Source: Silurus meridionalis (taxonomy: Eukaryota > Chordata > Actinopteri > Siluriformes > Siluridae). Taken from it: 64,000 bases of DNA. The translations under genes were made by a program, and so were the position numbers. Shown here piece by piece: positions 11,795 through 27,720 of this stretch. The notes beneath the pieces were generated by a model. It ran no database searches. It saw only the letters and a program-made list of their open reading frames with translations, and was not told the origin of the DNA. How positions within the stretch are numbered: the stretch's first letter is position 1; each line of letters opens with the position of its first letter. The DNA lies in contig NC_060896.1 of NCBI RefSeq assembly GCF_014805685.1, positions 3,302,889 through 3,366,888 of the forward strand. Direction: 5' to 3'.

Positions 11795-13372
11795 TCACTT
11801 TACTTGTGCTTTACCCATCACTTGCTTTTTAGTGTTTTTTTCTGGCTTAAGTATAATGATATAACACTTTGGAAGAAATATGCAAAACAATAACCCAAAG
11901 CTTGAGGCCAAAATGGCAAAGATCTCTACAGCAACAGTAAACTTTCCAGGAGAGCTGACATAAGCCGGAATAAAAGTGAGCCATACGGCACAGAATATAA
12001 GCATACTGAATGTGATGAATTTGGCTTCATTAAAGTTATCAGGCAGCTTTCGTGCCAGAAAAGCCAAAATAAAACATAAAAGAGCCAAAAATCCTATATA
12101 ACCCAGCACGGCCCAAAAACCTATAGGTGAACCCAAATTACATTCTAGAATAATTTTTTCTTTGTAGCTGATTAGATTTTTGAAAGGGAAAGGAGGGGAT
12201 ATTGTTAACCAAAGCATACAAATAAGAACCTGTATTAAAGTGAATACAACTACACTGAGTCTCTGTTGTAAAGGACCAAACCATTTCATGATATTACTTC
12301 CTGGAAGTGTAGCCCTGAAGGCCATTAACACAACTATGGTTTTCCCCAGAACACAGGAGATGCAGAGGACGAAGGTGATCCCAAACGCTGTGTGCCGCAG
12401 CATACAGGACCACTCAGAGGGCTGACCAATAAAGGTAAGTGAACAGAGGAAACACAAAGTCAGTGAGAAGAGCAGCAGGAAGCTCAGTTCAGAGTTGTTT
12501 GCTTTGACTATTGGGGTATTTTTATGTCTAAAGAATATTACTGATATTACCATTGTTAGAAATGCACCGATAATAGAAACAGCTGTTAGCAAAATTCCCA
12601 TAGTTTCTTCATAGGAAAAATATTCAATTTCCTTCTTTACACATTCAACTCTTTGTGAATTTGACCAGTAATCTTGGGAGCATTGCTCACATTCAAGGGA
12701 ATCTGTCCGATACATTGAAGGGAAATAAACCATAAAAAACACATTAGATAGACAAGGAAAATATCAGCAGAAAAGTATACTTAACCTTTCTAGACACCAT
12801 TTGAAGAATCTCTACTGACAAAAGTAATTCCAATATATTTTGCAGTTATTTCCTTTTTCTTTATTTTTGTACCTGTCATATTGCTGATCTCTCCTTCGGC
12901 ACATGGTATGCAGTCAAAGCAACAGATAGGCTTTCCTTTCTGTACAGCCTTCCTCGTACCTGGAGGGCAGTTCTCACTGCATATAGATATAGGTACCTAT
13001 GATTTAGAAAAATATTAATTTGCCTAAAAGTTATAGACAACAGAAATAAAAAAAGAAGCATTGGAAATTTCAATTTAATACAAAAAAAAATAAACTAATT
13101 CTTCCTTTACTTACCTGATTGGTATTTTGTGCCCACACTATAGAGGCCATATTTATTGCTAATTGATCATTATGTAAACTGGAGTCATAAAGTCCAACAG
13201 TAATAAATTCATGTTGATCATGTTTATTTCTTTGCCAGTTTATTATCTCATATTTAGCAGGAGGGTCACCATTTTTATCAAAATAAACTTCTTCTCCTTC
13301 TTTGGTTTTGAAATATACTTTTTTGAGGTGTTCTAGAAACTGAAGAAATACGTAATTTACACATTTACCCTG

Positions 13373-13471
<99 letters not shown>

Positions 13472-15132
13472 CTTACTGTGAGAGGATCAGGCTGTTGTTT
13501 TGTATTACATGTTTTTTTGCACCCAAGAAGGCTGTGAAGTGTATGAGCAATGGCATAAACTCCCTTATACACGTTACTAAAAATGGGCATTAGGGACATG
13601 TCAGTGAAAGTGTTTTCCACTTCAGACAGCTGCTCTTCTCCTGTGCACACTGGCAAAGCTTTCGAATTGTTCTGCATTGTATATTCACAGTCAAACAAAG
13701 CCCTCCAGAATTCAGGAAAAATGGCACTGCCTACAGATTTCAACGGTTTTACATCTAGAATGAAATCCTGCAGACCCGTCACCTTTGCTTTAGGGATTGC
13801 GAGTCCTATAGCTCCTTGCAGTATATTGTACTTGTCCAAATTAGCAAGCTCTCGGTCAAAGATCCAGGCCTCTGTGCCAACCCACTGATTTCCAGTTATG
13901 TTATGCTCAAAAAATATATGCAGCAGACTCTCTAAATCCCAGGTGTCGAGAAATCCGACTATCACACGAGAAGTGGAGATTTTGATCTGTTCGATGATTC
14001 TCAACACTCTGTCTTTTGAGTATGTTCGGGAATATGGAAGGGAATATTCTAAGCAGATTCCCAACTGTACTGCAATTTCAGTAAATGCAGCCATTCCACT
14101 GTTCCCATAGTCGTCATCTTTTCGTATTGCTCCCACCCAGGTCCAGCCAAAGTGTTTAACCATCTCTGCAAGAGCTCTGCTCTGGTAATAATCACTGGGG
14201 ATAGTGCGCAGAAACGAGGGATATTTCTTCTTGTCACTGAGACATTCACAGGTGGCATAGTGACTGATCTGAAAATAAAAAGGACCACATTGCTTTATTA
14301 TTGATTATAAAATAAAATTTGTCAAAGTGATGGGTGCATATTATTTTGCATCAATAACCACTTAAACAAATACTTACTATAGGAACACTGAAAGGCCCAA
14401 TACTGTTTGCAATTGCCATAGACACTGATGAGTATGTTTCACCTATTATGGCTTGGACCTGGGCTGGTTTTGTACATTGATTATTTGAAACATTGTTTTC
14501 ATTGTTCTCATTGCCGTTAACAAGTGCCATGGCCATTCTAATTCCTTGTGCCGCAAAACCACAAGTATCATAGATCCTGTATCCGAGAGAAACATCTGGC
14601 AGTAATGAAGAACTGTTGTTTATCTCCTCTACTGCAAAGATCAGTGTCTGGGAAAACTGCAGTCCTCTCAAATCAAGGCTGAGCAGGAAAGTAAAAGAAG
14701 CAAACTTCAAACATACTAAATCTAAATCATATTACTTTTCAGTATGGTTCTAAATGTGTGGGAAAACTGCAGTTTCCCAGTGTCTGGGAAAACTGCAGTC
14801 CTCTCAAATCAAGGCTGAGCAGGAAAGTAAGAGAAGCAAACTTCAAACATACTAAATATTACTTTTCAATATGATTCTAAATGTGTGCTAATTGTTTCTC
14901 TTTTCATTGCTGCTTACCTTATGCACTTTACTGGTGGTGGCATGACCACATAGGATAAGTCAATGGCCTCCCAAATACTATGGAAGGGAAAAGCCCCTCC
15001 AATAATAATATCACCATCCTTCCAGATCTGTGGGTATGCAGGCTCTCCTTGTAGGCTACACGTGGTCCCATTTGCTCTGGAAAAACTAATAATTGCCAAT
15101 ACTACATGCAAGAGTGTAAAGACAGGCTCCAT
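11795..15132 (-). CDS. OlfC/V2R-like class C olfactory receptor, gene B (854 aa)
   Basis: Exons 14918-15132, 14378-14678, 13477-14268, 13115-13339, 12873-12996, 11795-12702, with lengths identical to gene A and all splice sites GT/AG. Start is the ATG at 15132. It differs from A by few residues: in the seven-helix exon I see only L for I near the exon start, F for L before the first helix, K for N in the LA-R-LPDNF loop, L for I in VW-TF, and V for M near the C-terminus. The exon 4 block SLPNDQ of A reads SLHNDQ. Family function, domain order and the DDDYG and TEAW ligand-site residues are as in A. The exon 3 donor is the normal GTAAGT. A ~110-bp repeat of the exon 2 start lies in intron 1 (14751-14867). 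Confidence 0.93.
13396..13468. repeat. (TA)n microsatellite in intron 3 of gene B
   Basis: About 73 bp of alternating TA preceded by (CTAA)n, homologous to the tracts in A and C. Confidence 0.95.
14751..14867 (-). repeat. Partial tandem duplication of the exon 2 start and acceptor, gene B
   Basis: 14797-14867 repeats the acceptor and first ~30 nt of exon 2 (original 14650-14718), including the branch-side intron text. A second copy of the 'gggaaaactgcagt' piece sits at 14760-14774. The copy carries an intact AG acceptor but no exon body. Confidence 0.85.
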
Positions 15133-15218
15133 CAACCTCTTCAGATGTAAAATATTAAGAATGTTTAGGTGAAAGTATGCTGTGATGTTTTGTCTGGTTG
15201 ATCAGAAAAGATTCCTGG

Positions 15219-15226
15219 TATTTATA
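15219..15226 (-). promoter_or_regulatory. TATA-like box of gene B
   Basis: TATAAATA, 87 bp upstream of the ATG, as in genes A and C. Confidence 0.5.
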
Positions 15227-15639
15227 CAGCTATAATGAAAATTCTCTACGGTAAAATTACACATGCTCAAAAAAGGAGGTGTGACTTTTAAACCTGAGCA
15301 GCTTCAATCTGAAAGAAGTTTGCTTCTGTGTATGTTTTTGGGGGTGGTAGGGGGAAGGGCATTAGTTTCAAGTTTCTTTTTTGTGTATTTGATAGAGAGG
15401 GCAAGCCTTAGTGCTGGGTAATATTCAGAACATAAATCCTATAACAGTGCTGCAAGACCTGGATCAGACGATTTCAATTTGCAGAAGGTTTTTAGTATAA
15501 TCTTTGAAGTTGGTGTGCCAGGAAATTGGCTCAGAAAATTAATACACACCAAACAGCCATAACATCAAAACCACTTGTGTAGGCCCCACTTGCATAATAC
15601 CACTGCCAATAAGCAATACTGTTGCTATGTAGGCTATTT

Positions 15640-15815
15640 AACAGCAATTTTACATTTAGGACCCAGCATTGACAGCTTGCTGGTGCTGGGATTTAATCTT
15701 GTGACCTTCTAATCCAGATGCCAAAACCTTAAAAGCACTAACTTACAACTGAGCATTTGAGAGTTAAGGTCCTTGATCAATGCCTTGATCACTAAGCTAC
15801 CACCTCCTACATGAA
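15640..15815 (-). repeat. tRNA-derived SINE (unit B copy)
   Basis: Orthologous to 6285-6470 and 25455-25615; minus-strand head and 'aaggaccttaac' core. Confidence 0.65.
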
Positions 15816-15837
15816 CAAATCTTAATTTAATTTTTTT

Positions 15838-15965
15838 TTTGCATTTACATTTTTGGCATTTGGAATATGTCCTTATCCAAAGTGACCTACATTCATCTCA
15901 TTTATACAACTGATTCAAGACAATTTCACAGGGGTCCAGGAGTGGCAGTTAGTGTGAATAGAATT
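15838..15965 (+). repeat. LINE/SINE tail-like repeat (unit B copy)
   Basis: Same repeat as 6475-6615, sharing 'gtccttatccaaagtgacct'. Confidence 0.5.
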
Positions 15966-16300
15966 AGAGTTTTCGTTGGAAGACAAGTATAGCTGCAGCT
16001 GCACAGATCCATACACAGTAGGCTGCAATGTGCCTTGTGTTCTGACACCTTTCCGTCATAGACAGCATTTGCAAATTCAGCACTTTATGCCAGAGTAGCT
16101 GTTCTTTGGCATTGGAACAGATTGAGTAGTCTTCACCTAGTCTTCACCCATGCATCAGAAAGCCTTGTGCACCTATTGACCTGTCCGTGTTTACTGTGAT
16201 CACCTCTAGTGGACCAGTTTTAAATGTAACCCTTGAGACCGGACATTTTTGAAAATGATATAACTCCCTACATGTGAAATCTGATCAATAGGCTAGTCGT

Positions 16301-16350
16301 GACGTCATTGGCGGGCAACGTCGCGTAAACCAGGAAGCTACAAAATGGCT
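16301..16350 (+). repeat. Left inverted terminal repeat of DIRS-2
   Basis: Inverse complement of 20936-20985 with a few mismatches. Confidence 0.85.
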
Positions 16351-17576
16351 GCTCGTTCAGGTAAGCGCTGTTTAGCTGTGTTTCTGACTGAGTGATGGCT
16401 AGCAAACAAAAATATCAGAAGTGTGTTTGTCCGTGTTCATTACGGGGAAGGATACGCACGATCAGTGCATTGTTTGCTTGGAAGTGGAGCATGCTCAATC
16501 GGCTTTCGAGGAAGACGATTGCTCGCATTGTAGCCACATGGCTATGTTCACGCTTTGCTCCCGGAAAAGAGCGCTCTCTCTTGCGACTCTGGTCCCGCTC
16601 TTGCCGAGGCTAAGCGGCGCCAGTGCTCGTAGGGCTTGCAGGCCAATTAAGCAGCAGGTTTGGAGTCGGATGAGTCCTCTCCAGCCTCCCCTGCTGTATC
16701 GAGCACCTGCTCTCTCGGGGAAGCAGGCCCGATGGCTGCTTCTTTTCTTGGCACGAGCAGGGTGGTGTTACATGTCTCTCCCTCCGAGGAGGATGAGATG
16801 ATGGATGCTAGCGAGCCGGTGTGCTGTATGAGGAGTTCCTCGAGGTCATGGCATGGGCGGTATCCAAGCTGGATCTAGCTTGGCCGGTTGAGAAGCAGTG
16901 CGCACCCAGTAAGCTGGATGAGGGCTTCCTGCGCCCCCTGTCACTGCCTCGGCCTTCCTTTCTTTCCCGACCTGCACACTGAGGTGTCCAGGTCCTAGGA
17001 GACCCCGTATGCTGCTCGCACCTTTTCTCAACACTTCTCTTGCCTCAAACGTAGTTGTGGCTAAGGGATGTGGCTACGGGACGATGCCGTGTGTGAAATA
17101 GACACTAGCCAGCTATCTCTCCCCTAGCGTAACATCATCGCTAAAGGCCTCGGTATTCCCTACTAAGCCGTTGCATGCAACATCAGCCTTAGTGGGGAAG
17201 GCTTACGCGGCAGCAGGCCAGGCTGCGGGTTGCCTCCACACCATGGGTGTGTTGCAGGCATACCAGGCTGACCTGCTACTAGATTTGGATGAGGGACTTA
17301 GCTCCAGGGCCAACAATATTAAGCAGTTGCGTCGCGCTGCAGCCCTAACCCTTCGGGCCACCAAGCACACGCCGTAGCCCTGGTATCTGATCTCTCAGAT
17401 AAGGATAGAGCTGTGCTGTTGAATGCACCGATGACTGCTCCTGGCCTGTTTGGCGACACTGTAACGGCAGTCGTGAAAAGGTTCCAGGAGTCTTAATAGC
17501 AGTCGGCTGCATTTCAGCAGTACCTGAAATTCGCCAATCTCATGGGGCTGTTTGGCGGCAGCCCCAGTACGGGCCT

Positions 17577-19140
17577 TCTGGGCACTGCGAGGCCCAGAAA
17601 CAGAGCTTCTGAGAGAAGGTGGTACCAGTCGAGCAGTGCTGGAGGATCTCAGACAGCGTGGTGCAGTGCGAGATGTGAAGAGGTCACTGAGGTAAGATGG
17701 TGCTGGTCCATTTTTGTCCTTGTAGGCAAGCATCAGTGTTTTGAATCTGATATGTGCAGCTACTGGAAGCCAGTGAAGGGAGCGCAGCAGTGGGGTGGTG
17801 TAGAAGAATTTGGGCAGATTGAACACAATTCGTGCAGCTGCATTTTGGATCATTTGCAGTGGACGAATAGTGTTCAGGGGAAGACCTGCCAGCAGAGAGT
17901 TGCAGTAGTTGAGTCTTAAAATGACAATAGACTGAACAAGCACCTGGGCAGCCTGTGTGGACAGAAATGGTTGAATCCTTCAGATGTTGTAGAGAAGAAA
18001 TCGACAGGAGCGAGCCACATTAGCAACTTGTGGGAGGAAGGACAGTTCATTGTCCATAGTTACCCCAAGGTTACGAGCAGTGGCTTAAGGGGAGAGCAGA
18101 GAGTCATGAAGTGTTATTTGGAGATCTTGACCTGGAGATGAATCACCTGGGATGACCAGCAGTTCTGTTTAGCTGGGGTTAAGTTTTAGTTGGTGAGCGC
18201 TCATCCATGAAGATATGTCTGTCAAGCATGCTGAGATCTGAGTGGAAGCTGTGGTATCTGATGGAGGGAAAGAAAAGATTAGTTGAGTGTCATCTGCATA
18301 GCAGTGATAAGAAAACCCATGTGAGGATATGACTTTACCAATGGAGTGGGTATAGAGGGAGAAAAGGAGGGGACCAAGTACCGAGCCTTGTGGGACACCA
18401 GTGGTGAGTCTACATGGAGCAGATGTGGATCCCCTCCATGTTACCTGGTTTAAGCGACCTTCCAGGTAGGAAGCAAACCATTCCCATGCTGTTCCGCAGA
18501 TAATGAGGCTCATGAGGGTTGACAAAAGTGTCTTGTGGTTGACTGTGTCAAATGCTGCTGAAAGGTCCAGGAAGATAAGAACAGATAACAGCTTGGCTGA
18601 CCGAGCAGCATGCAGTTTCCCAGAAACAGCCAAAAGGGCCGTCTCTGTGAAATGTGCCGGTTTGAATCCAGACTGGTTAGGATCATGGAGGTTGTTCTGT
18701 GAGAGATAGACAGACAGTTGGTTAAAAACAGTGCGTTGCAGAGATTTAGAAAGAAACGAGAGAAGTGATACCGGTCTGTAGTTGTTGATGTCTGATGGAT
18801 CCAGAGCAGGTTTCTTCAAGATGGGAATGACCCTTGCTTGCTTAAAGGTAGTTGGTACATAGCCAGATGTTAATGACCCATTGATGATTGTGAAGATGAA
18901 GGGCAGGAGATTTAGTGTGATGGTCTGAAGCATAGTTGAAGGGGATTGGATCCAGAGGACAGGTGGTGGGATTGGAAGTTTGGATGACTTGCAGTATCTC
19001 ATCTTCTCTTAAGGTTGAGAAGCTTGAAAGAGACGTAGTGGATTGTTGGCTGTGTTGTGTAGTCATTGTTGGGGAGGAATTGAAGGTCTGGCAGATTTTC
19101 TTAATCTTCTCATCATAGAAGGAAGCAAAGTCAGATGGAG
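17577..19140 (-). mobile_element. L2/CR1-type LINE fragment nested in DIRS-2
   Basis: On the minus strand the long frame 19002-18169 reads through reverse transcriptase motifs: NNYRPVSLLSFLSK, FLDLSAAFDTVNH (first catalytic Asp), [20 protein letters not shown] and CYADDTQL (~18305-18283). A second frame (17943-17580) gives the LNYCNSLLAGLP...LQMIQNAAAR-like C-terminal block usual in L2-type LINEs. A frame break lies between the two and the 5' endonuclease part is absent, so it is a 5'-truncated, inactive copy. Boundaries are approximate. Confidence 0.8.
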
Positions 19141-19849
19141 CAGGCTGACCTGAGAGTCACCCTCGCCTCCAACAAACGGGCTGTGGTGCGTAGGTCCTGA
19201 CAGCCTACGGTTGGGGGGACGGTGTACACCTCATGCTACAGTGCCCGTCCCTACTCCGCACCACCAGGAGGCCAGGCTGTTGACTCTGCCACAAGATGTG
19301 CTTCAGAGCATGGCCCCCCTCCAGCAGACGTCTCCCTCCACTTCCGCCCAAAGTCTCGGTATGGATGGGGGAGACCCGCCACCTCTCAGGAGGCGTCAAC
19401 GGCCGCAGTATGCTGCTCCGGCTGTTTGGGTCCAGGAGACCGGTCTGTTAGCCCTGCCATGAGCTGAGTTTCAGGGCACAGCCTCCCCATCTTTCCACCC
19501 GAAAGATTGTTGAGGATGGGGGAGATCCGCCACCTCTTGCGAGGTGTCATCGGCTGCTGCGGGGCACCGCCCCAGCCACTCTGAGTGGGTCAGGGGCCAG
19601 CCAAGGGGTTGGTTTCTCTGAGGAACTTTCTGACAGCTTGAGAGGGGCTGCCAGAGGTCTCCCAGTGGGTTCTGCATACTGTAGAGAAGGGCTACGTGAT
19701 TCAGTTTCCGTCTTCCCCTTCCTGGTTCAACGGGTTGTGTCCCACCCTGGTGGGACCCAAGCAGGCTCTGGTCCTGGAACAGGAGGTGCACACTCTCCTG
19801 GGGAAATGGGCCATCGAGGTGGTTCCCCCTCGGTTCAAGAGTCAGGCTA

Positions 19850-20560
19850 CTACAGCCCGTACTTTGTTGTTCCGAAGAAAGATGGTGGGTTGCGTCCCAT
19901 TCTGGATCTTCGCTCCTTGAACCGCTCACTTTTGAGGCTCAGGTTCAGGATGCTTACTCTCGAAGAGGTCGTGACTCAGGTCAGGTCCAAGGACTGGTTT
20001 GTCATGATAGATCTAAAGGACGCATATTTCCACATTGCCATCCTTATCGCACATAAGAGGTTCCTGAGGTTTGCTTTCGGGGACGAAGCTTAGCAATATC
20101 AGGTCCTCCCGTTTGGCCTAGCACGCTCCTTGGCCTAGTACCGCCACGAAATGCTCCAGGGCATCAGTATTTTGAATTATATCGATGATTGGTTGATATT
20201 GGCTCATTCAGAGCACCAGGCAGTTCGGCATAGAGATGTCGTTCTCGCCTGCATGAAGGAACTGGGGTTCAAACTGAACACCGGGAAGAGTGTATTTTCT
20301 CCATTATAGAGAACCACTTTTCTGGGCGTGGTGTGGGACTTGGCCAGGTTGTGGGCACGGTTGTCTCCCGCAAGAATTGAAGTCATCCTTACTGCAGTGA
20401 GGAGGGTAACAGAAGGCCAGCCACTTATTGTAAAGCAGTTCCAGAGGCTGCTGGGTCTCATGGCGGCAGCATCCAGTGTAATCCCACTGTGCCTCCTCCA
20501 CATGAGGCCCCTCCAGTGGTGGCTCCAGGGCAGAGGGTTCTCCCTGCTCAGATGAATCCT
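19850..20560 (+). pseudogene. DIRS-2 reverse transcriptase remnant
   Basis: Frame 19638-20093 reads YFVVPKKDGGLRPILDLRSL and IDLKDAYFHIAI (motif A aspartate present) and ends in a TAG. The palm continues with QVLPFGLA, then the NYIDDWLILA catalytic motif (20176-20205) and a frame to 20555. Stops at 20091-20093 and ~20308 break it. It keeps the motif that DIRS-1 lost. Confidence 0.75.
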
Positions 20561-20935
20561 TATCATACCATCAAGGTCTTGCGGCGTACCCTTCGAGCCA
20601 GGTAGTGGAGCAGGTCCACTCCAGGACATTTGTGACACTGCGGGTTGGTCCACCCCGCTAAACATCATCAGGTTTTATGGCCTTGACCTTAGAGCCACTC
20701 TGGGCTCCTCTGTCCTACGTGCACATGCCGAGGCCCTCACACATTAGGCAGGGTCTGGTTAGTGTGGCGTGATTGGACATTTGTTCCCAAAGCGTTTACG
20801 ACGCAACTCGAAGTTCTAGAATGGGGAACGTCTCCAGGTTACGAATTTAACACTGGTTCCACAAAGGAACGAGACGCTGCGTCTCCATGCCAGACTCCCT
20901 GCATCCCTGCGGCGCTTATCTTCTCTCTGTGCAGA

Positions 20936-20985
20936 AGCCATTTTGTAGCTTCCTGGTTTACGCGACATCGCCCGCCAATGACGTC
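20936..20985 (-). repeat. Right inverted terminal repeat of DIRS-2
   Basis: Inverse of the left end at 16301-16350; followed to ~21022 by the element's outer end. Confidence 0.85.
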
Positions 20986-21692
20986 CCTCAGGGAACTAGG
21001 GTTATATTTGTAACCTAGAGACATTGTCTAGCCATCATAATTTTTTTATGCCTATCCATGTTTTTGCTATTCGTTAAGTCATGGGGTTTCCAGACCCACA
21101 AAACATGATGAAAAGTAATTCAGTTAACTGATTAAGTTCTATCAAATTCATGTTTGAAATAAATATATACAAAAGCAGTAAACATTTTATTTGTTTCTAA
21201 TCATGTTTATGACATCGAACAGCCACAATATAAAGATCTGTTTAGCACTAACTACAGTTACAAGAAAGTTCACACAAACCATCATTTTAGCTTTATTTTA
21301 ATAACATTAGTTTATTAAATAAAAATTAATTTATTGTAAAAATCATAATTTCTGGTTACACTTAGGGCTAATTGCACATTAAATACATATTTTGAAAGAG
21401 TGGTGTGCTTTAACATTGTTAATGCTTTTCCATACTCTTATACAAAGCCTGACATTTTGCTTATTGTCATCATTGGCATTTTATATCGCATTACATTACA
21501 TTGGATTCTTTGCATTAGTTGTGTTCCTGTCATTCCAACAGAACTTTAGTGTTTGTTTAAAAATTATTACCAATAGCAATGGAATGAGTATCTGATATTG
21601 TTGCCCGATCTGCAAACCTGCAGGATAAATTATTTCACAGGCCATATGGTGTAAGATTACCATTAAATCCATTAAATAAGTTAAACATAAGC

Positions 21693-24954
<3,262 letters not shown>

Positions 24955-25040
24955 CAACCTCTTCAGATGTAAAATATTAAGAATGTTTAGGTGAAAGTAT
25001 GCTGTGATGTTTTGTCTGGTTGATCAGAAAAGATTCCTGG

Positions 25041-25048
25041 TATTTATA
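25041..25048 (-). promoter_or_regulatory. TATA-like box of gene C
   Basis: TATAAATA, 87 bp upstream of the ATG. Confidence 0.5.
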
Positions 25049-25454
25049 CAGCTATAATGAAAATTCTCTACGGTAAAATTACACATGCTCAAAAAAGGAG
25101 GTGTGACTTTTAAACCTGAGCAGCTTCAATCTGAAAGAAGTTTGCTTATGTGTATGTTTTTGGGGCCGGCGTGGGAAGGGCATTAGTTTCAAGTTCCTTT
25201 TTTGTGTAGTTGATAGAGAGAGCAAGCCACAGTGTTGGGTAATATTCAGAACAGAAATCCTAAAACAGTGCTGCAAGACCTAGATAAGACTATTTCAATT
25301 TGCAGAAGGTTTTTAGTATAATCTTTGAAGTTGGTATGCCAGGAAATGAATACACACCAATCAGCCATAACATCAAAACCACTTGTGTAGGCCCCACTTG
25401 CATAATACCACTGCCAATAAGCAATACTGTTGCTATGTAGGCCAAAATATTAGC

Positions 25455-25615
25455 AATTTTTCATTAAGGGCCCAGCATTGACAGCTTGCTGGGATTTAAA
25501 CTTGTGACCTTCTGATCCAGATGCCAACACCTTAAACCACTAACTTACAACTGAGCATTTGAGAGTTAAGGTCCTTGATCAATGCCTTAACCACTAAGCT
25601 ACCACCTCCTACATG
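25455..25615 (-). repeat. tRNA-derived SINE (unit C copy)
   Basis: Orthologous to 6285-6470 and 15640-15815. Confidence 0.6.
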
Positions 25616-25634
25616 AACAAATCTCAATTGCATT

Positions 25635-25770
25635 TTTTTTGCATTTACATTTCTGGCATTTGGAATATGTCCTTAGCCAAAGTGACCTACATTCATCTCA
25701 TTTATACAACTGATTCAAGACCATTTCACAGGGGCATAGGAGTGGCAGCTTAGTGTGAATGGGATTAGAG
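25635..25770 (+). repeat. LINE/SINE tail-like repeat (unit C copy)
   Basis: Orthologous to 6475-6615 and 15838-15965. Confidence 0.5.
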
Positions 25771-26002
25771 TTTTTGTTGGTAAAGTGTAGCTGCAGCTGC
25801 ACAGATCCATACGCAGTAGGCTGCAATGTGCTTTATGTTCTGACACCTTTCTGTCATAGACAGCATTCGCAAATTCAGCACTTTATGCCAGAGTAGCTGT
25901 TCTATGGCATTGGAACAGATTGAGTAGTCTTCACCTAGTCTTCACCCATGCATCAGAAAGCCTTGTGCACCTATTAACTTGTCCTTGTTCTGGTATGAGC
26001 GA

Positions 26003-26850
26003 CAGGTAACATGGAGGGGATCCACATCTGCCCTGTGCAGACTCACCACTGGTGTCCCACAAGGCTCGGTATTTGGTCCCCTCCTTTTCTCCCTCTATAC
26101 CCATTCCATTGTTGAAGTCATATCCTCACATGGGTTTTCTTACCACTGCTATGCAGATGACACTCAACTAATCTTTTCTTTCCCTCCATCAGATACCACA
26201 GCTTCCGCTGGGATCTTGGCATGCTTAACAGACATATCTTCGTGGATGAGTTGCTTACCAACTTAAACCCAGCAAAACAGAACTGCTGGTCATCCCAGTT
26301 GATTCACCTCCAGTTCAAGATCTCCAAATAACACTTCATGACTCTCTGCTCTCCCCTTCAGCCACTGCTCGTAACCTTGGGGTAACTATGGACAATGAAC
26401 TGTCCTTCCTCCCACAAGTCGCTAATGTGGCTCAGTCCTGTCGATTTCTTCTCTACAACATCCAAAGGATTCAACCATTTCTGTCCACACAGGCTGCCCA
26501 GGTGCTTGTTCAGTCTATTGTCATTTCAAGACTCAACTACTCCAACTCTCTGCTGGCAGGTCTTCCCCTGAACGCTATTCGTCCACTGCAAATGATCCAA
26601 AATGCAGCTGCATGGCTTGTGTTCAATCTGCCCAAGTTCTCCCACCCCATGACTGAAAACCTACCTCTTCCTGAAACACTTAAATTAGCACTTTCCAAGT
26701 TTGCTTTGTAGAATTCAAGAGTTATATTTATATAAAGTTTGTAATCTGGTGTACCAGTGTAGATTTATTCATTGCTATAGACTCAAAGCACTTTTGTACG
26801 TCGTGGATAAGGGCGTCTGCTAAATTCTGCAAATGTAAATGTAAATGTGT
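26003..26850 (+). mobile_element. 5'-truncated L2/CR1-type LINE
   Basis: Same family as the nested LINE at 17577-19140, opposite orientation. It starts inside the reverse transcriptase ([20 protein letters not shown]), keeps CYADDTQL (~26147) and the C-terminal LNYSNSLLAGLP block (~26535), and ends with 'aagggcgtctgctaaattct' and short 'aaatgt' tail repeats. It splits unit-C spacer that is continuous at 16170-16230 in unit B, so it inserted after the duplication. Confidence 0.8.
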
Positions 26851-27319
26851 TTACCGTGTTCACCTCTAGTGGACCACTTTTAAATGTAAGCACTGCATAT
26901 TGGGAACGTCCCTTGAGACCTGACATTTTTGGAGATAAATCAGTTGTCTAGTCATCATAGTTTTATTATGCCTGTCCATGTTTTTGCTTGTCATTAAGTC
27001 ACGGGGTTTCCAGACCCACAAAACATGATGAAAAGTAATTATTGAGTAAATTGAACGAGGCAGAACAAATGAACAAATGCAGATTGATTAAAAACTAAAT
27101 ATAGTCATGTAAAAATACAAACAACAATTTTATTGTTCATATCACAGATTTATTTATGTAACATTCACATCCACACAATTAAACTTTTGTCAGTGTATTT
27201 GTGTATATAACAGTCATTTTCTGTGTTTCGTTACCAAAACAATTAGAAAGTATTTAAAAAATGTATTTTCTGCATAATTATTCCTTGTCTGGTCCCGATT
27301 CTTAAATTCATATTTAGAT

Positions 27320-27500
27320 TTTGGGGAGGTGATAGATAAGTGGTTAAGGCATTGCACACCAAACTGCCACTTCTTGGCCCTAAAGCATGGCCCTTGACCC
27401 TATAGCTTCTCAGTCGAATAGATCAGCAGCTTTGGTTGTATTGAGAAATTTCTTATGCTTTGGGTATTTTGGGTGACTGTGTTGTGCCTATCAAATAAAA
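27320..27500 (+). repeat. tRNA-derived SINE
   Basis: Copy of the 10975-11150 SINE, with the same 'ggttaaggcattgcacacca' segment. Confidence 0.55.
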
Positions 27501-27720
27501 TAATAATACAAATATATATTATTTTTGCATTTAGGTGTGCATTCATTTTTTCCTTTGGACCTCCAAAAGACGGTTAGGAAGATGGACGTAAAATTGCATA
27601 TTTTAATAAATATATTATAAACATTATCAAGCACATCGTCTTTCATGATTCTTAAGACATATTCCCATTATGCAGACAATTAAATAATATACAATTATTA
27701 AAGAAAAAAACATTTTGTAA

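Larger units (their letters stand above)
11195..16300. repeat. Segmental duplication unit B
   Basis: Contains gene B with the same 3' flank, TATA box and SINE pair as units A and C. It ends where the second DIRS element begins. Confidence 0.85.
16295..21022 (+). mobile_element. DIRS-like retrotransposon with inverted ends and a nested LINE (DIRS-2)
   Basis: Clear inverted ends: 16301-16350 is the inverse of 20936-20985 over about 50 bp with only a few mismatches (gacgtcattggcgggc at the outer side). Inside are ORF1-like frames (16340-17560), a nested minus-strand LINE (17577-19140), more ORF1 (19141-19640), a reverse transcriptase (19850-20560), then a jump to the last recombinase block (~20610-20700). 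RNase H and most of the recombinase are missing. It sits between units B and C. Confidence 0.85.
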
